Source: Aromatoleum sp. (GTDB lineage: Bacteria; Pseudomonadota; Gammaproteobacteria; Burkholderiales; Casimicrobiaceae). From it: DNA of 8,704 nucleotides. The DNA is taken from assembly GCA_010365205.1 (NCBI GenBank), contig JAAFGU010000093.1, forward strand, positions 1-8,704. The letters run 5' to 3'. Positions 1 to 6,983 of this stretch are shown here, piece after piece (the stretch's first letter is position 1; each line of letters opens with the position of its first letter). The notes under the pieces were generated by a model that was given only the letters and a program-made list of their open reading frames with translations, searched no databases and had not been told where the DNA came from. Both the position numbers and the translations under genes were made by a program.

Positions 1-191
1 CGCGCAAAGGGAAGCCCGAGGCTTGCCCAGCGGTCGAGTGCCGCACGCGCCTCGCGCTCGGCGGCGTCGCGGTCGCCGCCCCGGACCTCGCGTGCCCATC
101 CGCACAGCAGCAGATAGTCGATTATTCGCGCTTCCTCGACGCTCCGATAGCGTACGTCGATGCGCATGGCCGGCCGTTTCATCGCTTGCAT
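1..191 (-). CDS. Partial gene sharing the N-terminal domain of the transglutaminase-like protein at 4776-6107
   Basis: The minus strand is open from about 191 to the left edge and gives 63 residues starting MQAMKRPAMRIDVRYRSVEE; the 3' end lies outside the window. Residues 14-62 align with residues 14-61 of the transglutaminase-like protein at 4776-6107, with one gap. Both have RYR-x-V-(E/D)-E-x-RI near the start and a helix ending L-(D/E)-RW-x(3)-GLP. This points to a paralogue or another protein using the same N-terminal domain; whether a transglutaminase core follows cannot be seen. The start is uncertain: ATG at 191 or 182, or GTG at 194, with a GAGG (205-208) 10-13 nt upstream of 194/191. 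The gene is divergent from the 298-2045 unit across about 106 nt. The reading frame is well supported by the similarity; the function is not known. Confidence 0.62.
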   Translation of the reverse strand, partial: MQAMKRPAMRIDVRYRSVEEARIIDYLLLCGWAREVRGGDRDAAEREARAALDRWASLGLPFA

Positions 192-283
192 CACCGCATG
201 ATAACCTCGCCCGAACAGGGGCGCGTTCGCCGCAAGTGCGTTCCTGCGTCGCGCCTTTGCCGCTGTCGCGACCCATTCGATTC

Positions 284-288
284 AGGAG
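284..288 (+). promoter_or_regulatory. Ribosome binding site (AGGAG) that sets the TTG start at 298
   Basis: AGGAG lies 9 nt before the TTG at 298, and TTG codons also occur at 301 and 304. The spacing favours TTG 298 (or 301) as the start of the 122-residue protein. No in-frame ATG fits better near the N-terminus of the conserved region. Confidence 0.55.
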
Positions 289-297
289 TTTTCCGCC

Positions 298-666
298 TTG
301 TTGTTGACGCTGACGCTGCCCCGCATCAACGGACTGATGATCTCGGCCGTGGTCGAGACGATTCACGCCGCCGTCGGATCGGAACTTGCTCCTGGCGCGA
401 AGGTGATGGACCTCACCGTCGATCTGTCCGCGGTCGCCGCGCAGGACTGCCCGCCGATTTCACTTTACCGGATCGTGTTCCGCGACCGGGCCTGGCTGCG
501 CCGGGTCGCCGTCGCGCGCGGGGAGGACGCCGCGGTGGGTGCGCTGCTGGCGCAGTTCAGTACCGATCCGGACGAACCGCTCGACGGCGAACCCACCCGC
601 GCCGTGCGCATCATGATCGCGGGCATCCTGGCACAAGCGGAAAGGTGGAGCGAGGATCCGCGATGA
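298..666 (+). CDS. Lipoyl/biotinyl-fold-like protein lacking the attachment lysine
   Basis: 122 residues with a TTG start behind an AGGAG site. The N-terminal 90 residues resemble the lipoyl carriers at 2038-2343 and 7087-7392. All begin with a short beta strand, and this protein matches the 2038-2343 carrier at H-(A/G)-AVG-x(4)-PG-x(4)-(D/E)L, then a late G-x(4)-VG turn and a D-x(3)-EPL stretch. At the position of the carrier lysine (ETHK/ETYK) it has a VDLS segment with no lysine, and about 11 residues are inserted after it (around PPISLYRIVF). It therefore probably keeps a barrel-sandwich shape but cannot be lipoylated; a structural, docking or substrate-positioning role is inferred. About 30 helical residues follow. 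Its TGA overlaps the ATG of the SGNH-like gene by 4 nt, so the two proteins are probably made together. The gene is clearly real; the fold assignment is moderate. Confidence 0.68.
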   Translation: MLLTLTLPRINGLMISAVVETIHAAVGSELAPGAKVMDLTVDLSAVAAQDCPPISLYRIVFRDRAWLRRVAVARGEDAAVGALLAQFSTDPDEPLDGEPTRAVRIMIAGILAQAERWSEDPR

Positions 667-2045
667 GCCTGGTGCCGCTGCGCATCGGAGCGCTGTCCGC
701 ATCCGGCTTCACCGTGCAGCGCTCCGGCTTGCGCTGGCTGTGCGAAGACGGGCAGCTCTGCCGGCCCGGCGAGGTCATCGCCTACTGCAATGTCGGCCTG
801 ACGCCGGAAGGGCCGCGGCCGTCCGGCGTGCAGCCGTTCGCCGACGAAGCGCGCGATTTCCAGATCGCGTTCGCCACGCGGGTCGGTGGCCGGCTTCACC
901 GCTCGCCCGAGAGTTCGCTCGGCGGTTTCCTCGACCAGCTCGTTTACTACCAGCTCTGGACGCCCGATTTCGTCATCGGACACATTCAATGCCGGCCGAG
1001 CGAGCGTCCGCCGGGCTACGACGCTGACGGTGAAACCGTGCGGCTGCTGATGCTCGCCGGGCGCCGCGTGACTGAAATCGCCGAAGTCCGGTCGGGGCTT
1101 AACACCGGCTGGCACGACCGCAGCCGCGCGTGGTGGGGCGGAGACGAGGTCCCGTTCGGCACGCTGCTCTGCCTCGGTATCTGCGAACAGGCCGGTGTCA
1201 TTCGCGGCGAAAAGCACGCATTTCTGGAAATGTTCGATGCAGTGCCGGGACCGGCGCAGATTGTTTACTACCCCGACAATGTGTTGGTGCCCTCGTCCTC
1301 CCTCCTCGCCGGGCAGCTGGTCCGCACGGCCGCCGCGGCGAGCGAAATTGCGATCGATTTCTCGCGATCGTTCGCCGCGGGTAGCGTCGTGCCCACGCCG
1401 GGCGAATGGGTTTTTGCCGGCGCGCTGATGTCGGCGCTGATGCGTTCGCCGTTCGCCGAGCCATACGACGTGCTGACCCGCAGCGGATTGCGACGTGTCG
1501 AAGCGTCCGATGCCGTCCTCCTGTCGCTCAACGCAGAAGCGGCGGTCGTCCGTCGACACCGGCGGCTGGGCTACACGCTGCATTGCCACGATTTTCGCGT
1601 CGCCGAGGCGGGGCCGGCGGTGAAGGCCTGGCTGCGCACGGAATTCGAGAAAGTCCGGCGAACGCCGGACGACATCCGGCGCGACTACTGCCAGCTGATC
1701 GATGCCGTCCGCGCCCGTTCCGAGACGCAGTTTCTCGTCCTCAACGTCATCTCGACGTCGGGCCACGAGAACGTTCATTGCTACGCGCCCTTCGACCGGC
1801 CCCTTGGCGACACGCTTCGAAGTGTGCGCGCCCGCGAACTGAACGTGATGTTGCACGATCTGGCGCGCGAGCGGAATGTGGCGATCGTCGATGTCGATGC
1901 CATTGCGGCCGACCTGGGCACGGAGCGCCACGCCCCCGACAGCGTTCACTGCAGCGGCCCGTTGCAGAACGAAATCCGGCGCGAGATCCTGCGCCTGTTG
2001 CGCGACCTCGGAGTCTCCGGTTTCGCGGCGACCGCCGTCAGGTGA
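663..2045 (+). CDS. SGNH-hydrolase-like protein with a long unassigned N-terminal region
   Basis: 460 residues. ATG 663 is chosen because it forms an ATGA overlap with the preceding gene; the frame stays open further upstream only as an out-of-frame shadow. The last 120 residues look like the C-terminal half of an SGNH/GDSL fold: a hydrophobic strand FLVLNVIST (about 357-365), a helix, the strand NVAIVDVDAI (405-414), then D426-S-V-H429, which matches the Asp-x-x-His catalytic block. A GDS-type nucleophile block is not evident, so the N-terminal boundary of this domain and the nucleophile are uncertain. Residues 20-46 (EDGQLCRPGEVIAYCNVGL) recall the first half of a lipoyl-like barrel, but this is weak. 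No signal peptide or membrane segment is seen, which suggests a cytoplasmic protein. SGNH proteins in glycan clusters often add or remove O-acyl groups; such a role is inferred from context. The 3' end overlaps the convergent lipoyl gene by 8 bp. Confidence 0.72.
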   Translation: MSLVPLRIGALSASGFTVQRSGLRWLCEDGQLCRPGEVIAYCNVGLTPEGPRPSGVQPFADEARDFQIAFATRVGGRLHRSPESSLGGFLDQLVYYQLWTPDFVIGHIQCRPSERPPGYDADGETVRLLMLAGRRVTEIAEVRSGLNTGWHDRSRAWWGGDEVPFGTLLCLGICEQAGVIRGEKHAFLEMFDAVPGPAQIVYYPDNVLVPSSSLLAGQLVRTAAAASEIAIDFSRSFAAGSVVPTPGEWVFAGALMSALMRSPFAEPYDVLTRSGLRRVEASDAVLLSLNAEAAVVRRHRRLGYTLHCHDFRVAEAGPAVKAWLRTEFEKVRRTPDDIRRDYCQLIDAVRARSETQFLVLNVISTSGHENVHCYAPFDRPLGDTLRSVRARELNVMLHDLARERNVAIVDVDAIAADLGTERHAPDSVHCSGPLQNEIRREILRLLRDLGVSGFAATAVR

Positions 2046-2343
2046 TCTCGAATTCGACCAGCAGCGGCGCCGGCGCCTCCGCCGACGCAGGGAGCGGCTC
2101 CGCCGCATCGTCGCCGAACAGCGCCAGCGGCTGGCCCACCTTCTCCCAATCACCGGCAGCGCACAGTATCTGACGCAATACGCCCGGTCGCGCGGCGCGC
2201 ACTTCGACGACGGCCTTATGCGTCTCCAGCTCGACGATCATCTCGCCCGGGACAAAGGCCTTGCCGACGGCGCCGTGCCAATCCAGCACTCGTAGTTCCT
2301 CGAGATCGTCGATCGGTCCCGGAACGACCAGCTTGTAGATCAT
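2038..2343 (-). CDS. Stand-alone lipoyl-domain carrier protein (copy 1)
   Basis: 101 residues from ATG 2343, with AAGGA (complement of 2348-2352) just upstream. Residues 1-75 form one lipoyl domain: MIYKLVVPG, W22-H-G, a PGE turn, then V-E-L-E-T-H-K43-A, the ETDKA-type lipoylation site. AGDWEKVGQPLAL closes the barrel. A Pro/Ala-rich tail ends in FEIT. There is no subunit-binding domain or acyltransferase core, so this is not an E2 but a free swinging-arm carrier, expected to hold lipoate on K43 in the cytoplasm. It matches the 7087-7392 protein at about 68 of 101 positions without gaps (hand count). It stands alone on this strand, convergent with the SGNH-like gene (8 bp overlap) and divergent from the GT2 gene. 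A biotin carrier is less likely because the MKM motif is absent. Confidence 0.88.
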   Translation of the reverse strand: MIYKLVVPGPIDDLEELRVLDWHGAVGKAFVPGEMIVELETHKAVVEVRAARPGVLRQILCAAGDWEKVGQPLALFGDDAAEPLPASAEAPAPLLVEFEIT

Positions 2344-2499
2344 GGAATCCTTGGTGTCGCTTGGCGTCGCGCGCGTGAATGAATCAGGATAGCAGCAACT
2401 GCTTGAACGTTGGCACGACCTGTTCGGATCAACCCGCCGTCACCGCGCCCCCACTCGCCACCCGGCCGGACCCTGTGATGCGGTTGTGACCGAGGCTCC
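2344..2499. promoter_or_regulatory. Divergent intergenic region between lipoyl carrier 1 and the GT2 gene
   Basis: 156 bp with no supported gene. Because the two flanking genes read away from each other, promoters for both must lie here or inside the genes. A TATCCT on the minus strand (2387-2392) could be a -10 box, but no good -35 accompanies it. No operator-like inverted repeat was recognised. Confidence 0.35.
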
Positions 2500-3537
2500 A
2501 TGGCGGTCAGTGTCGTAATCATTAGCAAGAACGAGGCCGGCCGACTGCGGCTGGCGCTGGCCTCGTATGACGCCGCGGTAGCGAAGGCGGCCGCGGTCCG
2601 TATCGACACAGAAATCATCGTCGTAAACGATGGCTCGTCGGACGATACTATTGAGGTCCTCGAACAGTACGCCGGTGCGTTGCCGCTGAAGGTGGTCCAC
2701 AACACGTCGAGCGTGGGGATCGCGCACGCGCGCAATCGGGGGGCCGCGGCGGCCGCGGGCGACATCCTCCTGTTCATGGACGGCGACGTCCTGATTGGCC
2801 CGGAAGCCATTGTCGCGCACGCGGAGCGGCATCGCGAACGCGGTCGGCGCACGATCGTGCGCGGAGCGTCCGCCTATTTGCGCTGCACGCGCCCGTTTCT
2901 CGATCCGCAGACCGGCACACCGTTCCCGGGGCAGGAGGCGGCCGTGGCCCGGATGGGCAACAAGCTGCCCGACTCTCTGGTGACGATCGAGCACGTCCGT
3001 CACCGGTTCGACACCATCGAAGCCCGCGCCAGACCCGGCATCTATATCGGCAGCATTCATGCCGATTTGTATGCGGCCGAAATCGAAGCGCTCGAAAAGG
3101 ATGGCCGCCCCGATGTGTGCTGGATGACGGTGCCCGGCCACAATGTCTCCGTGCCCAAGGCTGACTTCGCCGCAGTGGGCGGGTATGACGGGCAACAGCT
3201 TCCCATCGAGAATCGCGAACTGGGCCTTCGGCTGTGCGCGCGCGGCCTCGACGTCGTGTACGCGAAGCGCGCGCGGAGTTATCACCTTGCGCACCAGGGA
3301 CAGGGGCGTGATCCTCTGACCGGCCGGCCGGACTGGATCACCGCGTTCTACGGCAAGCATCAATCGCTCGCCGCCAAGCTTATGCTGATCTTTTGGCACG
3401 GCTTGGCGCGATCGACGGCCATCCCCGAGGCGGCGCGCATCGATTCGATCCTGCACCTCGCGAGGATACTGCGGGACGGCTCGACGTACGACTACGAGAG
3501 ACTGTTCAGAAACCTCGTGGCAGCTTCCGCTCCCTGA
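2500..3537 (+). CDS. Family 2 glycosyltransferase (GT-A fold)
   Basis: 345 residues. ATG 2500 is preceded by GAGG (2492-2495), and an in-frame TGA at 2488 excludes a longer start. The GT2 fold is clear: strand VSVVIISKNEAGRL at 3-16, the nucleotide-binding VVNDGSSDDT at 41-50, GIAHARNRGAAAAAGD at 73-88, the metal-binding D94-G-D96, and the acceptor-side segment SVPKADFAAVGGYD (217-230) followed by ENRELGLRL (237-245), which supplies the catalytic acidic residue. No transmembrane helices are obvious, so this is probably a soluble or peripheral transferase that adds one sugar to a growing glycan or glycolipid, not a processive synthase. Donor and acceptor cannot be predicted. It is convergent with the GT4 gene, 9 bp away, with no visible terminator between them. 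Confidence 0.9.
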   Translation: MAVSVVIISKNEAGRLRLALASYDAAVAKAAAVRIDTEIIVVNDGSSDDTIEVLEQYAGALPLKVVHNTSSVGIAHARNRGAAAAAGDILLFMDGDVLIGPEAIVAHAERHRERGRRTIVRGASAYLRCTRPFLDPQTGTPFPGQEAAVARMGNKLPDSLVTIEHVRHRFDTIEARARPGIYIGSIHADLYAAEIEALEKDGRPDVCWMTVPGHNVSVPKADFAAVGGYDGQQLPIENRELGLRLCARGLDVVYAKRARSYHLAHQGQGRDPLTGRPDWITAFYGKHQSLAAKLMLIFWHGLARSTAIPEAARIDSILHLARILRDGSTYDYERLFRNLVAASAP

Positions 3538-3546
3538 TCGCCCGCA

Positions 3547-4779
3547 TCAGACGCTTGCCGCCGTCGCAGGCAGCGCGCGCAGAAAATCGATGAACGCCGC
3601 GAGCTCCTCGGATTGTCTCACTTCGAGTACGCGCGCCCGCGCCGCTGCCTTGCCGCGCCAGAGCTCGGCATTCGCGAGCACCTCCTCGATCGCCTCGATC
3701 CACTCACGACCGTCAGCGAAATACGGAACGAGCCGCGCCCCTTCTCCCACTGCTTCGATGATCGCCGGGTAATCCGTTGCGACGACCGGCGTGCCGGCTT
3801 GCATCGCCTCGACCGGGGCCATCCCGTACCCCTCGATCCGGCTCGGAAACATGAACACGCGCGTCGCGCGATAGAAGGCGTCCATGTCGCGCGCATGGGG
3901 CAGCATCGTCACCCGATGATTGCGTTCGCGCAACGCGTCACCGATCATCGGCGTGAAGCCCTCGAGGGACTGCCCCCATGCGCCCTGAAGAATCCGGAAG
4001 GTCCAGTTGCGGCGATTGAACAAAACGACGTTGGCCATGTTCAACGCGCCCTTCTGCACAAGCGGATTGATCATCGAGACGGTGACCTGATCGAAGGCGG
4101 ACACCGGCCCTCCGAAGGCGGCAGTCGCAGGCGGAAGAAACGGGCGCAGCACGAACTTCGGAACCTGCTCGAGCGGATCGATGAAGCGGCAAGACCAATT
4201 GGAACACGAGAGTACAAAGTCGGGCATGCGGCAGAGCGGCGAACCAAACGCGTCATAAAAAGCTTGCGCGCCACGAGTCGCGGCCTTGTTTCGCTGCTCC
4301 TCGGCGACGATCCTGGCGGTGCGGTCCCAATCGCCGCTGTCTGAGAACGTGGATAAAAGGCTGCTGGTGGTCCGGGGTCCCAGGTCGAGATGAATCGCCC
4401 CGACCGTCGCACCCGTCTCGCGCAGCCGGGAGAAGAGCCGCGGCGCGGTGGGTGAAAATCCTGGACGTGCGAGCGGCGCGTTGCAGAGAATGTGGGTGAA
4501 GCGATGTGCATCGGTCCACAGCGCGACGCGGTCGCACGACGCCGCGTGGTCGGGGCCCTGCAAGTACTCGCGGAACGCCTTCATGGAACGCGGATCGTGG
4601 ACGGCGCCGGTGCGGAGAACTTCGATGTCGCCATTGTCGCGATCCGTCCGGCAAGGGGAAGTCGTGATCACCTCGACGTCGATCGCCGACGACCGCAGCG
4701 CGAGCGCGAGGCGATACGCGTAGATTTCGCCGCCGCCGAAATGCGGCGGCCACCACAGCGAGACGATCCCGACCTTCAC
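3547..4779 (-). CDS. Family 4 glycosyltransferase (GT-B fold)
   Basis: 410 residues with a GTG start. The N-terminal domain opens with MKVGIVSLWWPPHFGGGEIY, the usual Gly-rich GT4 loop for the donor phosphate. The C-terminal domain carries FMFPSRIEGYGMAPVEAM (309-326), where E316 and E324 form the EX7E motif, followed by AGTPVVATDYPAIIEAVG (328-345). Family 4 members are retaining transferases that build O-antigen, exopolysaccharide and other glycans from nucleotide-sugars. The linker between the domains (about 150-240) is less typical and gives no donor hint. The GTG overlaps the stop of the transglutaminase-like gene by 4 nt (GTGA), so the two are translationally coupled. This is the last gene of the minus-strand run in the window; its end faces the GT2 gene at a distance of 9 bp. 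Confidence 0.9.
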   Translation of the reverse strand: MKVGIVSLWWPPHFGGGEIYAYRLALALRSSAIDVEVITTSPCRTDRDNGDIEVLRTGAVHDPRSMKAFREYLQGPDHAASCDRVALWTDAHRFTHILCNAPLARPGFSPTAPRLFSRLRETGATVGAIHLDLGPRTTSSLLSTFSDSGDWDRTARIVAEEQRNKAATRGAQAFYDAFGSPLCRMPDFVLSCSNWSCRFIDPLEQVPKFVLRPFLPPATAAFGGPVSAFDQVTVSMINPLVQKGALNMANVVLFNRRNWTFRILQGAWGQSLEGFTPMIGDALRERNHRVTMLPHARDMDAFYRATRVFMFPSRIEGYGMAPVEAMQAGTPVVATDYPAIIEAVGEGARLVPYFADGREWIEAIEEVLANAELWRGKAAARARVLEVRQSEELAAFIDFLRALPATAASV

Positions 4780-6107
4780 GCGCCCCGAGCCGCTGCGGGC
4801 GGTGAAGCGTGCGCCGTCACGGTGGCGGGCGAGTGCGTTGCCGAGACCCTGAGCAAGTCGCGCAACACCCAGGCGCGATCATCGAGGCAGCCGAGCGTCA
4901 GTTCGTTTCCGCCTTCCTTCAACATCTGCACGATGTACCAGGATCGCGGCATCCGCACGCCGACGGCGCCCGTGAATAGATCCGGCAGGCATTGCGTCCT
5001 GAGGCGAGGATCGAGGTGGCCGAGGAAGCAACGGCTCCACTGCCCGTCGGCGAGCGAACGCGCCGCCAGAAAGGCGCCGAGGATGTCGACGGGTAGCCAA
5101 CCGTGGGGCGGGAGCAGGACCTCCAGCCACGAATGCTGCGCGGGTGCGATCGGGTACAGAACCGCGCCGGTGACGATGCGCGCCGGAATCCCGCGCGCGC
5201 GGCACAGCGCCGCGAAGAGTGCCGACCCGGTGTGACAGTCGCACCACCGGCGCTCGATCACCGTGCCGAGGGGATCGGCGATATCGAGTTCGTCGTAATG
5301 GATGAAGCCGACTTTCATCTGCACGGTGAAGTAGTCCCAGATTCGTGCCACGACCTGCGCCGGCGGATCGCGCGGTCCGGCGAGTGTATCGGCGAGCCGC
5401 AGGACCGCGTCGGTAACGCGGATCAGCCCTTCGTCCGGGCGTGTGCAGAGGCGATACTCGGGCGAGGCGGTGTCGTATGGCTCGATCGCCAGTCCATCGT
5501 AGAGCGGCATTCCCGACCCACCGGGCGGAAGCGTCATCGTTGCGCTGATCGTGACCGTGTCCGATGCCGGCTCCGGCATCATGAAGCGGATGTCGAGCCG
5601 CCCGGGTGACACGCTAGCGGTCGCTCCAGAGGCAACGGCACCGGGGAGAATCTGCGTCGAGTCGACGCGACCGCGATCGATGGGCAGAGGAATGCGCAGC
5701 CGCGCCGCCGACCCGGCGGCCATTCCCGTCAGGTTGAACTCGCGCCGAAACGTCACCGTATATCCAGCCGATTGCGCCGCGTCCTCGCGCATCTCGCGGA
5801 CCATTCGCCGCGACGATGCGACCTGATGGGACAGCCACAACGGATCGCCGTCCTCGAGCCAGGCATGCAGCGCGAAATTGCACGCCTCGAAGGGGTCGAA
5901 CCATCGTCGTCCGCCATCGACGCGCAAGGGGAGGCCCGCGGCGATCCAGCGTTCGAGCGTGCGGGTCGCTTCGGCTACGGCGAGGCCGTGGTCCTCCGCG
6001 GCTTCATACGGCCAGAAATTGCGGACCAGGTTGGCGACGATCCGCTCCTCGTCCACCACGCGGTAACGGCCATCGCCGCAAGTGCCGAGGTCCGGGTGCC
6101 GCGTCAC
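4776..6107 (-). CDS. Transglutaminase-like (papain-fold) protein
   Basis: 443 residues with a GTG start behind AGGAA. Three parts can be seen: an N-terminal mostly helical domain (about 1-110) shared with the partial gene at 1-191; a beta-rich middle (about 115-195, YTVTFRREFNLTG onward) as in the N-terminal sandwich of bacterial transglutaminase-like proteins; and the core (about 250-345). The core has the Cys motif D-C291-HTGSALFAALCRARGIPAR, H325 in PAQHSWLEV and D341 in WLPVDILG, a complete Cys-His-Asp triad. The fold catalyses proteolysis, amide or acyl transfer in different families; the reaction here is unknown. No signal peptide is visible, so it probably acts in the cytoplasm. It is coupled to the GT4 gene through a GTGA overlap. 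Upstream, the insertion sequence separates it from lipoyl carrier 2; without it the gap would be about 104 nt. A role as an acyl-thioester-accepting transferase is speculation. Confidence 0.82.
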   Translation of the reverse strand: MTRHPDLGTCGDGRYRVVDEERIVANLVRNFWPYEAAEDHGLAVAEATRTLERWIAAGLPLRVDGGRRWFDPFEACNFALHAWLEDGDPLWLSHQVASSRRMVREMREDAAQSAGYTVTFRREFNLTGMAAGSAARLRIPLPIDRGRVDSTQILPGAVASGATASVSPGRLDIRFMMPEPASDTVTISATMTLPPGGSGMPLYDGLAIEPYDTASPEYRLCTRPDEGLIRVTDAVLRLADTLAGPRDPPAQVVARIWDYFTVQMKVGFIHYDELDIADPLGTVIERRWCDCHTGSALFAALCRARGIPARIVTGAVLYPIAPAQHSWLEVLLPPHGWLPVDILGAFLAARSLADGQWSRCFLGHLDPRLRTQCLPDLFTGAVGVRMPRSWYIVQMLKEGGNELTLGCLDDRAWVLRDLLRVSATHSPATVTAHASPPAAARGA

Positions 6108-6113
6108 CGCCGG

Positions 6114-6118
6114 TTCCT
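6114..6118 (-). promoter_or_regulatory. Ribosome binding site (AGGAA) for the GTG start at 6107
   Basis: AGGAA on the minus strand lies 6 nt before GTG 6107. There is no in-frame ATG ahead of the domain shared with the gene at 1-191, so this site decides the GTG start. Confidence 0.55.
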
Positions 6119-6182
6119 ATTCACTGGCCCGCTCGCGTGGCGCGGCAGAATTCACTTCGGTCAAGGGTTTCGTTCGGAAACA

Positions 6183-6186
6183 CTAG
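6183..6186. repeat. CTAG at the left boundary of the IS
   Basis: CTAG occurs directly outside both terminal inverted repeats (here and at 7058-7061). It is either the target-site duplication (all four bases, or the TA within it) or part of the inverted repeat; because CTAG is a palindrome the sequence alone cannot decide. Confidence 0.6.
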
Positions 6187-6201
6187 AAGCCATCTCAAAA
6201 A
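6187..6201 (+). repeat. Left terminal inverted repeat of the IS
   Basis: AAGCCATCTCAAAAA is an exact reverse complement of 7043-7057. The match extends outward through CTAG and two more bases (6181-6186 against 7058-7063), giving 21 bp in all. It contains the transposase stop codon (TGA on the minus strand, 6195-6197). Confidence 0.88.
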
Positions 6202-6976
6202 TACGTGCGCATGAGAATGATCATGCACCCGAGGTGGACAAAGCCGAGGAAGTTTTCGGCCTTGTATTCGTAGCGCGTGACCAAGCGGCGGAAATTTTGC
6301 AACCAGGCAAACAGTCGCTCCACCTTCCAACGGCGCTTATACCGGCGCAGCGGACGGCCGTCTTGGGTTTGACTATCGGCGGTCCGATTGGCGCGGTGTG
6401 GGGCTATCATTTCGATGCCGATGTCGGCCATGGTGCGGTCCAGTCGATCGCTGTCATAAGCTTTGTCGCCGATCAGTCGCTCGGGCCGCTTTTGAGTGAA
6501 GCGGGCGGCGAGCGTAGCCGTAACGAGGGTGACTTCATGCGGGCTCGCAGACTCGATGTGAATGGCGACTGGAGCGCCATCGCGGTTTGCCACTGCCATG
6601 AGCTTCGTACCCTTGCCCCGCTTGGTCTTGCCGACGGCAGCGCCCCCTTTTTTGCACTTACGAAGCTGCCATCGATGAAACATTCGGACAGATCAAAGTC
6701 ACCGTGTCGGCGTAAGTGTCGGGTCAGTGCTTTCAACACCTTCTCCAGCACCCCGGTACGGACCCACGCAGCAAAGCGGCGATGGCACGTTTGGTACGGC
6801 GGATATCGCTCTGGCAGGTCCTGCCAACGCGCACCCGTTCGCAAAATCCACAGCACCCCATTCATCACCTCCCGAGTATCGCGCTGCGGTCTGCCCCGCA
6901 GGCCCACCCGCGGCTGGGGAAACAGGCGCTCGACGAGCGCCCATTGCTCATCGGTCATTTCGTCGCGTCGTGGCAT
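6195..6976 (-). CDS. IS5-family transposase made by -1 frameshifting
   Basis: The first frame starts at ATG 6976 with MPRRDEMTDEQWALVERLFP, the typical IS5-type helix-turn-helix region; left alone it would run to 6473. The second frame ends at 6195. Joining them by a -1 shift at 6647-6653 gives a 260-residue protein, the usual size for the group. In the fused product the DDE residues are D102 (FIDGSF), D171 (LIGDKAYDSD) and E220 (RRWKVERLFAWL). The protein cuts and joins the inverted repeats during transposition. The second frame also has its own ATG at 6683, so a separate product is possible. A sequencing indel in the A6 run could imitate this layout, but a canonical slippery heptamer at the right place makes programmed frameshifting more likely. 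Confidence 0.87.
6647..6653 (-). other. Programmed -1 frameshift site A_AAA_AAG
   Basis: In the first transposase frame the codons read GCA AAA AAG GGG, so the heptamer A_AAA_AAG sits exactly in the phase required for tandem slippage. After a -1 slip, reading continues AAA AAA GGG GGC into the second frame. A small stem TGCC-GTC-GGCA follows a few bases downstream but is too weak to be a clear stimulator. Confidence 0.78.
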
Positions 6977-6983
6977 CGGTCAT

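Noticed and set aside
186..662. Upstream extension of the SGNH-like frame
   Set aside because: The frame is open but overlaps the lipoyl-like gene and translates to Arg-rich non-family sequence. ATG 663 overlaps the preceding stop codon, the expected arrangement.
465..2153. Open frame of 562 codons on the minus strand
   Set aside because: It is antisense to the 298-666 and 663-2045 genes and is low-complexity Arg/Ala-rich, as expected for a shadow frame in GC-rich DNA. It matches no family, whereas the plus-strand frames show conserved motifs and an ATGA coupling.
2344..2499. Sigma-70-like boxes in the divergent intergenic region
   Set aside because: The best -10 candidate (TATCCT, minus strand) has no matching -35, and the TTGAAC on the plus strand has no -10 at the correct distance. 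No promoter was called.
2440..3456. Open frame of 338 codons on the minus strand
   Set aside because: Antisense to the clear GT2 gene, without motifs.
3538..3546. Bidirectional terminator between the GT2 and GT4 genes
   Set aside because: The gap is only 9 bp and no stem with a T-run was found around it.
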